Assembly (NCBI GenBank): GCA_016715425.1
Contig: JADKAC010000001.1
Coordinates: 310,001-374,000, forward strand
DNA: 64,000 nucleotides
Direction of reading: 5' to 3'
DNA from: Bacteroidota bacterium
Lineage (GTDB): Bacteria > Bacteroidota > Bacteroidia > Chitinophagales > BACL12
How positions within the stretch are numbered: the stretch's first letter is position 1; every line of letters starts with the position of its first letter. Positions 1 to 6,922 of this stretch are shown one piece after another. The notes under the pieces were generated by a model. It did no database searches. It saw only the letters and a list, made by a program, of their open reading frames with translations, and had not been told where the DNA came from. Made by a program: the position numbers and the translations under genes.

Positions 1-142
1 TGCTGAAAGTTTCTGATTGTGTAAATCCCAGATCATAAATTAATAACAAGGTGGCGGCAACACTTAAAAATGGAATTAGAATATGAGCGATTTCTTTGAG
101 AACCGATAACACTTTTTCTACTATGTTTGTTGTTGGTATCAA
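1..142 (-). CDS. Partial N-terminus of a membrane protein, possibly a TrkH-type potassium transporter
   Basis: An open frame runs off the left edge. It starts after an in-frame TAG at 143-145; candidate starts are a TTG at 142 or a GTG at 112. The visible ~47 residues hold an amphipathic stretch and one hydrophobic helix (IPFLSVAATLLLIYDLGF). N-termini ending in a similar 'LLIYDLGF' helix occur in Bacteroidota TrkH/KtrB-like transporters, but this match is from memory and too short to be decisive. The gene diverges from nothing visible and precedes an HsdR-N-like gene on the same strand. Confidence 0.35.
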   Translation of the reverse strand, partial: MIPTTNIVEKVLSVLKEIAHILIPFLSVAATLLLIYDLGFTQSETFS

Positions 143-195
143 CTATGTTGCGAATGCGGGGCTAAGTTAGAAGAATTGCGAATAACCCCTAGTCT

Positions 196-648
196 TTATA
201 ATAATAATTTCTTCGTGTCAGGCAGTGTATCCAGCATTTTAAAAGTATTACTACTATGAATAATTTCTGTGCATATTGTATCATTGCCATTGCTGATAAC
301 CAAATAAGGAACTTTCAAAACCAGATTATAACGTCCTGCCTGATCCAATACATTCTGAGATAATTTTATGGCAGGTGCTTTACATTCAACAAGCATAACT
401 GGTGTTGCGTGTTTATTAAATAAAACAATGTCCGTTCGTTTTGTTAACCCGTTGAGGGTTATTTTCTTTTCGATGCTTATTAATGCTGCCGGGAATCCGT
501 GTGTTTCGATAAAGTACCAAACCAAATGTTGACGCACCCATTCTTCAGGAGTAAGCACAACAAATTTTTTTCGAATACGATCGAAAATCAGCTCTTTATC
601 ACCGCTGCGTTTTATGTTGAATTGATATTCGGAAAAAAGAAGTTGCAC
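196..648 (-). CDS. Type I restriction HsdR N-terminal-domain-like small protein
   Basis: A 150-residue protein whose central part resembles the nuclease fold at the N-terminus of type I restriction R subunits. The segment 'TDIVLFNKHATPVMLVECKA' looks like the PD-(D/E)xK core: an Asp (TDIVLF) followed by the E-C-K triad in LVECKA. There is no helicase domain and no HsdM or HsdS nearby, so it is a stand-alone protein and not a restriction system. Such proteins commonly sit next to holA in Bacteroidota. The start is a GTG at 648. It is divergent from holA with only 37 bp between. Its biological role is unknown. Confidence 0.75.
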   Translation of the reverse strand: MQLLFSEYQFNIKRSGDKELIFDRIRKKFVVLTPEEWVRQHLVWYFIETHGFPAALISIEKKITLNGLTKRTDIVLFNKHATPVMLVECKAPAIKLSQNVLDQAGRYNLVLKVPYLVISNGNDTICTEIIHSSNTFKMLDTLPDTKKLLL

Positions 649-685
649 AAGCGGCTAATTTAAACTAAAATTAGGGTCAGAAGTA

Positions 686-1735
686 ATGATTATGCAACAA
701 GACGATTTATTAAATAATATTAAAAATAAAAAGCTGTCCGCAATTTATCTGTTGCACGGCGATGAATCTTATCATATTGATACTATTACCGATGCATTGG
801 AAAATACGTTGTTGACTGAAGATGAAAAATCATTTAATCTCACCATATTTTATGGCAAGGATGCGCAGATTAGAGATATAACGGATACCTGCCGTCGATT
901 CCCGATGTTCAGCAATTTACAAGTGGTGATTTTAAAAGAAGCACAACATTTAAAAGGTATTGAAGAATTGGAACCTTATGCTGCGAAACCGGTACCGACT
1001 ACTATCTTTATTATTTGTTATAAAGGCGGCAAATTAGATGCACGAAAGAAATTATTTAAATCCATTCAACATAATGGAACTATCTTTTTAAGTGAATCGC
1101 CAAAAGAAGATCAGATTCCAAAATTTATTAAGAATTATCTTCAAGAAAAAAATCGCACTATTGATGCAAAAGCTGCAGATATACTCACCGAATATCTGGG
1201 TAACAATCTTTCTAAAATAAGTAATGAACTAGATAAGCTATGCATAAATTCAAAACCGGAAAAGGCGATTACGATTAGTGATATTGAACATAATATCGGC
1301 ATCAGCAAAGAGTATAATGTGTATGAGTTGCAGAGTGCTTTATTGCAGAAGGACCTGTCTAAAGCCTATCATATTATTTTTTACATGAACAAGAATTTGA
1401 AAAATAATCCATTTGTATTAACGCTTTCAAATCTGCACAATGCATTTATAAAACTCTATCAATATATGCGGACACCAAATATCAAAGAGGGAGATTTATA
1501 TCGCACCTATGGAATTCACTTTTCGCAATTACGGGATTATAAAAGAGCAAAAGATATTTATACTTTAGAACAGGTGGAGCATGTATTTGAATTGCTGATG
1601 GAGTACGATCTGCGTTCCAAAGGATTACAAAATAACTCTACGGAAGCGGCCGAGTTAGGGGTTGAATTGATTTTCAGAATTTTACATTTTCAAAATGAAT
1701 TGTCAAACAATATTTCGCAGAATTCTTTATCTTGA
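686..1735 (+). CDS. holA: DNA polymerase III subunit delta
   Basis: The clamp-loader delta subunit opens the sliding clamp during loading at replication forks. The 349 residues match the family length. The N-terminus has the degenerate AAA+ start 'IYLLHGDESYHID', followed by the expected small domain (TEYLGNNLSKISNELDKL) and a C-terminal helical collar domain. The ATG at 686 gives a short leader (MIMQQDD); the ATG two codons on is equally possible. The 3' end overlaps the convergent ribF gene by 46 bp, so the last 15 codons of each gene lie on opposite strands of the same DNA. Confidence 0.9.
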   Translation: MIMQQDDLLNNIKNKKLSAIYLLHGDESYHIDTITDALENTLLTEDEKSFNLTIFYGKDAQIRDITDTCRRFPMFSNLQVVILKEAQHLKGIEELEPYAAKPVPTTIFIICYKGGKLDARKKLFKSIQHNGTIFLSESPKEDQIPKFIKNYLQEKNRTIDAKAADILTEYLGNNLSKISNELDKLCINSKPEKAITISDIEHNIGISKEYNVYELQSALLQKDLSKAYHIIFYMNKNLKNNPFVLTLSNLHNAFIKLYQYMRTPNIKEGDLYRTYGIHFSQLRDYKRAKDIYTLEQVEHVFELLMEYDLRSKGLQNNSTEAAELGVELIFRILHFQNELSNNISQNSLS

Positions 1736-2628
1736 GCCATTGCCTGTTGTAAGGTTTCCCGATTAATAAATTTTTCTTCTTTGCGAATAAATTCTATAAA
1801 TTCTACAGTTAACGTATCACCATAAATATCTTCTTGTAATTGAAAAATATGTACTTCTATTCTTGTATCTGTTCCATCAAAAGTGGGTCGTGTACCGATA
1901 CTCATCATACCATAAAATAGATTTGAGTTTTGACGAATAGAAACCTTAACTGCATAAATACCATTTGCAGGAATTAATTTTTCTGTATCCTGAATTTGCA
2001 AATTTGCTGTGGGATAACCCAACTCTCTTCCTATTTGATCGCCTCGAACTACTATACCTGACATCATATAATTATATCCCAATAATTCATTTGCCAAATG
2101 CAGATTTCCTTCCTTCAGATAATTGCGAATTTTTGTAGAGCTGATCGTAATATCAGAAATTTCCTGCTTGCCAACTTCATGCACTGTGATATTATCTAAT
2201 TTGGCAATCGCTTTTAATAAATGAATATCACCTCGTCTGTCTTTTCCAAAACGATGATCATATCCAAACACAATTATTTTAGGTTGAAATTTCCCAATCA
2301 AAAAATCTTTGATGTAATCTTCAGCTTCCATTTCTGAAAACTCTCTGCTAAATGGCACCACCACCACATTATCCACTCCCATATCTTTTAGCAATGCAAG
2401 TTTTTCTTCTATTGTATTTAAATGTAAAAGTGCTTGTTGTGGATTAATAATATTTCTTGGATGCGGATGAAAAGTGATGATTACACTTTCTCCGTCATTT
2501 TCTTTTGCGGATTGCACAATATTGCGAATAATCACTTTATGACCATTATGTACGCCATCGAAAGTCCCGATAGTAATAACGGCATTTGAAAATTGTGGTA
2601 ACTGATCCAGGTTTCTGAAAACACGCAT
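1690..2628 (-). CDS. ribF: Bifunctional riboflavin kinase / FAD synthetase
   Basis: RibF makes FMN and then FAD from riboflavin. I chose the ATG at 2628, which gives 312 residues and starts 'MRVFRNLDQL'. The upstream in-frame extension to 2820 overlaps the divergent membrane-protein gene and has no similarity to the family. The N-terminal nucleotidyltransferase domain has 'GTFDGVHNGH' (residues 21-30) and the substrate-binding 'ISSTKIRNYL'. The C-terminal flavokinase domain has 'RGDQIGRELGYPTANL' and 'NGIYAV'. Downstream it overlaps holA tail-to-tail by 46 bp. A 59-bp gap separates it from the divergent gene at 2688. Confidence 0.93.
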   Translation of the reverse strand: MRVFRNLDQLPQFSNAVITIGTFDGVHNGHKVIIRNIVQSAKENDGESVIITFHPHPRNIINPQQALLHLNTIEEKLALLKDMGVDNVVVVPFSREFSEMEAEDYIKDFLIGKFQPKIIVFGYDHRFGKDRRGDIHLLKAIAKLDNITVHEVGKQEISDITISSTKIRNYLKEGNLHLANELLGYNYMMSGIVVRGDQIGRELGYPTANLQIQDTEKLIPANGIYAVKVSIRQNSNLFYGMMSIGTRPTFDGTDTRIEVHIFQLQEDIYGDTLTVEFIEFIRKEEKFINRETLQQAMAQDKEFCEILFDNSF

Positions 2629-2687
2629 TGCGGCAAAAATAACAGTTACAGTTTTGAATGTATTATACAAGTATTTATTTTCACCCA

Positions 2688-4139
2688 ATGAATCATAATT
2701 GGAAACAACAAACCATGTTTTGGTTACCCGGCGTTTTGTTGTTTGTATATGTTTTAATTCGTGCCATTGTAATTCCTGTAACACATGATGAATCGAATAC
2801 GATATTGACTTATGCTGCATATCCGGTGGCAGACATTATGTTATATACTGATCCTATCCCTAATAATCATATTTTAAATACCTTGCTTATTAAATTATTG
2901 GTGGCGGTTTTTGGTTTACATTCTCTTGTGGTCAGATTGCCTAATGTGTTGGGTTTTTTATTGTATTATATTTTTCTGATTCGCATTATCCGGAAAATCC
3001 AGTTGCCTCCGCTAATAGGTTTTGCTTGCATTATTCTCATGACTTGTAATCCATATTTTCTTGATTTCTTTTCGTTGGCAAGAGGATATGCATTGGCATG
3101 TGCGTTTGGTATGATGGCCGTATTTTATGCTTACTGTTTTATAACGGAAAAGCAGCAAAGTTTTTTAATTAAAAGTGTAATCTGGTCAGCAGTTGCAGTT
3201 TATACCAGCTTTACTTTTTTAAATTTTTACGTAGCACTTCTTTTCTTATTTATATTGGTATTAATTGTAAATCAAAAAGAAAAAGCGACCTCTAAATACT
3301 CAGATTTAAAAAAGCCTTTTATTTATATGGGATTAATTTCTCTTCTATTAGGTGTATTGATTATTATTCCAATAATGCGTATGTTAGAAACTGAGCAATT
3401 TGTTTTTTGGGGGAGTAAAAATTTTTATGATGATACATTACTTACTCTTGCCAAAGGGTCTTTTTACGGTAAACTATTTCTCGGTATTAACTATCATGTC
3501 TGGTGTAATATTTTTATTGTAATATTTAGTATTGTTGTTACACTTGGCGCTTATTCATTATTCAGACGAAAGTTGAAGGGCTTAAATGACTCCTTTATTT
3601 TTTTTCTATTATTGGCACTCGGTACTGTTTGTGTAAATATTTGTCAATTTTATTTAGCCGATACGCCTTATCTTACTTCCCGCACTGCATTATTGTTTAT
3701 TCCAATTCTAACCTTACCGTTTATTTTTCTTGCAAATGCAGTACAATCAAAAGTGTGGTTTTGGAAATTGCCTTTTTTAATTGGAGCAAGTTTGCTGTTG
3801 GGTATTTTATTTAAAAATATGAATATTGAATTCACTTATGAGTGGTGGTTCGACAGAGATACGTTTCATGTGTTGAATTTGTTGGAACAATACCATACAT
3901 CCACAGGAAATAATGTTTCGCTCAATACAAATTGGTTGTATTATCCATCATTTAATTTTCATGTTCAGGAGCGGAATTTGGAATGGTTAGATCTTACACA
4001 ATTTCATTTTGATACTGATTCTTTATCCACTACTGATTTTTATTATATCATAGATAATGAAGCAAATAAATTAAATTCAAACTACAGATTGTATAGTGCC
4101 TATGGTGACTATTCCAGACGATTATTAATACATCGCTAA
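2688..4139 (+). CDS. Polytopic membrane protein, GT-C glycosyltransferase-like
   Basis: A 483-residue protein with about ten hydrophobic segments and a soluble C-terminal tail of roughly 100 residues. The first loop after TM1 carries 'THDESNTI' (His33-Asp34-Glu35), followed by 'PNNHILNTLL' and 'VVRLPNVLGF'. An acidic pair in the first periplasmic loop and an R-L-P motif are typical of GT-C enzymes that use lipid-linked sugars (PMT/ArnT-like), so a glycosyltransferase role is inferred; the sugar and acceptor are unknown. I chose the ATG at 2688 over 2658 because it leaves a short charged N-terminus before TM1. The gene converges on truB with a 4-bp overlap. Confidence 0.6.
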   Translation: MNHNWKQQTMFWLPGVLLFVYVLIRAIVIPVTHDESNTILTYAAYPVADIMLYTDPIPNNHILNTLLIKLLVAVFGLHSLVVRLPNVLGFLLYYIFLIRIIRKIQLPPLIGFACIILMTCNPYFLDFFSLARGYALACAFGMMAVFYAYCFITEKQQSFLIKSVIWSAVAVYTSFTFLNFYVALLFLFILVLIVNQKEKATSKYSDLKKPFIYMGLISLLLGVLIIIPIMRMLETEQFVFWGSKNFYDDTLLTLAKGSFYGKLFLGINYHVWCNIFIVIFSIVVTLGAYSLFRRKLKGLNDSFIFFLLLALGTVCVNICQFYLADTPYLTSRTALLFIPILTLPFIFLANAVQSKVWFWKLPFLIGASLLLGILFKNMNIEFTYEWWFDRDTFHVLNLLEQYHTSTGNNVSLNTNWLYYPSFNFHVQERNLEWLDLTQFHFDTDSLSTTDFYYIIDNEANKLNSNYRLYSAYGDYSRRLLIHR

Positions 4140-4831
4140 TCCACTTTTAACGATTGCAAAAACGACTCTAAGGATAATGCATCAACTAAAAAATAATCAC
4201 CAATACGAGTTCTGCATAAATTGGATAAATATGCTCCAGAGTTTAAAGCTTTACCAAAATCATTTGCCAAGGTGCGGATATAAGTGCCTTTGCTACAGTT
4301 CACTTTAAAATGAACCAATGGCATTTCAATTCCGGTAATTTCAAAAGAACTGATTTCAATTGGTCTTGCTGCAACTTCCACTTCAATTCCTTTTCTTGCA
4401 TGTACGTATAAAGGTTTGCCTTGCACTTTCACTGCGGAATGCGCAGGAGGAAATTGCATTATAATACCTACAAATTGTTTTGCAGTTTCATGAATTAATT
4501 CTGATGTAATATGTGCTGTAAGATAATTGCTGTTCACTTCAGTTTCTGCATCAAAAGAAGCTGTTGTTCCTCCTAAAAAAAAGCTTCCGGAATATTCTTT
4601 ATCCTGAGTAATTATAGAATCTAATTGCTTAGTAAATTTCCCTGTTGCAAGAATTAATAATCCGGTTGCCAACGGATCTAAAGTACCTGCATGTCCAACC
4701 TTTAATTTTTTTACTTTGCAATAACGTGATAAATGATAACGCACTTTATTCACCACATCATGCGATGTCCATTTGATTGGTTTATCAATTAATAAAAAAG
4801 TACCCTCTAAAAATTGAGAAGCGGGAAACAT
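4136..4831 (-). CDS. truB: tRNA pseudouridine(55) synthase
   Basis: TruB makes the universal pseudouridine 55 in the T-loop of tRNAs. The ATG at 4831 gives 231 residues, the short form common in Bacteroidota without a long PUA tail. 'GHAGTLDPLATGLL' contains the catalytic Asp (Asp52), preceded by 'LLIDKPIKWTSHDVV'; 'GTYIRTLANDFG' is also typical. The start codon overlaps the uppP stop as TAATG, so translation is probably coupled to uppP. Longer starts up to 4903 would run inside uppP and look artefactual. It is the last gene of the ftsX-DUF3098-uppP-truB operon. Confidence 0.93.
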   Translation of the reverse strand: MFPASQFLEGTFLLIDKPIKWTSHDVVNKVRYHLSRYCKVKKLKVGHAGTLDPLATGLLILATGKFTKQLDSIITQDKEYSGSFFLGGTTASFDAETEVNSNYLTAHITSELIHETAKQFVGIIMQFPPAHSAVKVQGKPLYVHARKGIEVEVAARPIEISSFEITGIEMPLVHFKVNCSKGTYIRTLANDFGKALNSGAYLSNLCRTRIGDYFLVDALSLESFLQSLKVD

Positions 4832-5643
4832 TAAATCACTTGCAGGTTTACATCTAATGCAAGAAGTATTATAATTATTGTTCCTATTATAATGCGATAC
4901 CAACCAAATATTTTGAAGCCATGTTTGGTAAGATAGCCAACAAAACTGCGCATTGCCAACATTGCAATAATAAATGCTACTATATTGCCAACAATAAATG
5001 CAAGCATATTTTCTGATGAATTAAAAAGCAGTGTATATGCTTTTTCTCCGGCATCATTGTCTTTTAAGAATAAGGTATAAACTGTTGCAGCAAACATGGT
5101 AGGCACAGCAAGAAAGAATGAAAATTCTGCTGCTGTTTTGCGATTTAATTTTCTGGTTAGTCCGCCAAAAATTGTTGCTCCGGAACGGCTCACTCCGGGC
5201 AATAATGCAAGACATTGATATAAGCCAATGATGAATGCGTTTTTATAATCAATCGTATCTTCAGTTAGGGTCTCTTCAGGAAACCATTTATCAATAAATA
5301 ATAAAACAACTCCTCCTAATAAAAGAGATACAGCAACCACCCAAACATTTTCTAATAATGCATCTATATAATCGCCAAATAAAAATCCCATAACCATAGC
5401 GGGAATAAATGCAACAAAAAGAATTGTATAAAATTTAAAGGATTGAAGAAATTTTTTAAAATATAAAACAACTACGGATAAAATTGCGCCAAGTTGAATG
5501 GCAACAGTAAATGTTTTTGTAAAATCATCTTCGGCAATTCCCAAAAGGGAAGATGCGATAATCATGTGTCCTGTACTGGATACCGGTAGAAATTCTGTAA
5601 TGCCTTCAACGATTGCAAGGATTACTGCATGAATAATATTCAT
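4831..5643 (-). CDS. uppP: Undecaprenyl-diphosphate phosphatase (BacA/UppP)
   Basis: This integral membrane enzyme recycles undecaprenyl pyrophosphate to the monophosphate carrier used in peptidoglycan and polysaccharide synthesis; excess activity gives bacitracin resistance. The 270 residues match the family. Both signature motifs are present: 'EGITEFLPVSSTGH' (residues 13-26) and 'PGVSRSGATIF' (about 149-159). About eight hydrophobic helices are seen. The start lies 12 bp after DUF3098 and the stop overlaps the truB start, placing it in the middle of the ftsX operon. Confidence 0.95.
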   Translation of the reverse strand: MNIIHAVILAIVEGITEFLPVSSTGHMIIASSLLGIAEDDFTKTFTVAIQLGAILSVVVLYFKKFLQSFKFYTILFVAFIPAMVMGFLFGDYIDALLENVWVVAVSLLLGGVVLLFIDKWFPEETLTEDTIDYKNAFIIGLYQCLALLPGVSRSGATIFGGLTRKLNRKTAAEFSFFLAVPTMFAATVYTLFLKDNDAGEKAYTLLFNSSENMLAFIVGNIVAFIIAMLAMRSFVGYLTKHGFKIFGWYRIIIGTIIIILLALDVNLQVI

Positions 5644-5655
5644 CAGATGTAGAGA

Positions 5656-5919
5656 TTATTTTTTCTGCTTATAAAAGATGGCAAATATCTCGATAGCAAA
5701 ACCAAGTAACACAACGATAGGAGCAATTGTAATCCGACGTGTACTGTATAATTCATCGCCGTTAAATACATTCGGATCTGTATATTTTCCGCCACTCATT
5801 AATATGAAGCCGATAACGATAACAACTACACCTAATAAAATAAGGTAGTAATTCATTTTGCCTAATACCATACCTTCTTCTTGTGATACGTTTTTAATCG
5901 GTTGATTTTTTATTTCCAT
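5656..5919 (-). CDS. DUF3098 small membrane protein
   Basis: An 87-residue protein with two hydrophobic helices ('YLILLGVVVIVIGFILMSGG' and 'APIVVLLGFAIEIFAIFY') joined by a short polar loop containing 'YTDPNVFNGDELYSTRRI'. This matches DUF3098, a family that in Bacteroidota lies directly between ftsX and uppP. The function is not known; position suggests a link to FtsX-dependent envelope division or to undecaprenyl recycling. It is 8 bp from ftsX and 12 bp from uppP, so it is almost certainly co-transcribed with both. Confidence 0.85.
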   Translation of the reverse strand: MEIKNQPIKNVSQEEGMVLGKMNYYLILLGVVVIVIGFILMSGGKYTDPNVFNGDELYSTRRITIAPIVVLLGFAIEIFAIFYKQKK

Positions 5920-5927
5920 GATAAAAT

Positions 5928-6809
5928 TTAATAGAGATCGTCTAACCTCATTTTAATATATTTATGAACTGCTGCTCTGGTGCTTACCCATGTAATTAAT
6001 ATTCCCAGAGCCAACAAAATTAAAGCTAATATTCCTATTCCCGTAGTTAAACGTTGATCTGTAAAATCCCAGTAATGAAACTTTTGCTGAACAAAAAATA
6101 ATATGCCGCCAATTATTGCAATTGCCACCAGCGCACTTGCAATACCATTTAATATACTGCGCTTCACATAAGGTCCTGTAACGAATTTTCTTGTTGCTCC
6201 CACCAGCTGCATACTGCGAATTAAAAAGCGATTGGAATACATACTCAAGCGGATTGTTTTATCAACGATTGCGATGGAAATAATTAAAAACAATACACAT
6301 AATCCCAAAGCAACATAACCTATTATTTTAAAACTTGCATCTAAAGACCCCACTAAGTTTTCATCCGTCTTGGTAAATTTTATTCCGGGATAAGTGGCCA
6401 ATCGTGCCTGATAAGCCGCAATGCTGTCGGTAGTTACCATTTCTGCTTTCAGATAAATTTCTATGGATGCAGGCAATGGATTATAATCCCCTAAAAGCTC
6501 ACTGATGTCCTCACCAAATTTATTTTTTACTATTTCTGCTGCCTGCTCTTTCGAAATATATTCAGTTGTATTTACATACGATTCCGCTTCTATTTTCTTT
6601 TGTAGAATTTCTAAATCTGCGGGTTTCATTTCATCAATTAAAAATGCAGAAATACGTATGCGTTCTTTAATACGATTTTGCTCGTGTTCAAAGGATAAAA
6701 ACAATATTCCCATTAAGCCAAGCAGAAACAGCGACAGGCCTGTTACTAAAATAGCGTTCAGATAATGTGTTGCTTTTCTTTTGAGTGAAGATTTTCCAGT
6801 TTGCGACAT
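5928..6809 (-). CDS. ftsX: Cell division protein FtsX, permease-like
   Basis: FtsX pairs with the ATPase FtsE to control peptidoglycan hydrolases at the septum. The ATG at 6809 gives 293 residues. Four helices are seen in the FtsX order: TM1 near the N-terminus ('AILVTGLSLFLLGLMGILFL'), a large extracytoplasmic domain ('ISKEQAAEIVKNKFGEDISE'), then three C-terminal helices with 'RSMQLVGATRKFVTGPYV' before TM3. ftsE is not in this window. The longer start at 6854 would lie upstream of the candidate -7 promoter element at 6815-6822, so 6809 is preferred. Confidence 0.9.
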   Translation of the reverse strand: MSQTGKSSLKRKATHYLNAILVTGLSLFLLGLMGILFLSFEHEQNRIKERIRISAFLIDEMKPADLEILQKKIEAESYVNTTEYISKEQAAEIVKNKFGEDISELLGDYNPLPASIEIYLKAEMVTTDSIAAYQARLATYPGIKFTKTDENLVGSLDASFKIIGYVALGLCVLFLIISIAIVDKTIRLSMYSNRFLIRSMQLVGATRKFVTGPYVKRSILNGIASALVAIAIIGGILFFVQQKFHYWDFTDQRLTTGIGILALILLALGILITWVSTRAAVHKYIKMRLDDLY

Positions 6810-6814
6810 CGCTG

Positions 6815-6822
6815 CAAAGATA
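6815..6822 (-). promoter_or_regulatory. Candidate -7 element for the ftsX operon
   Basis: Read on the minus strand, this is TATCTTTG, a match to the Bacteroidota -7 consensus TAnnTTTG, only 5 bp upstream of the ftsX ATG. A start site about 7 nt downstream would make the mRNA leaderless or nearly so. I see no good -33 TTTG at the usual distance, so confidence is moderate. Confidence 0.4.
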
Positions 6823-6922
6823 TTAAGAAATGTATGGCAGGTATATGGTTTCATCCACAGTGCAATGTGTGCTAACTTTAAGCGCCTCGAAAATGAATCA
6901 AACTCGGCATAATCAGTAAGAA

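Noticed and set aside
196..648. Restriction-modification system
   Set aside because: Only an HsdR N-terminal-like domain is present, with no helicase, HsdM or HsdS gene nearby.
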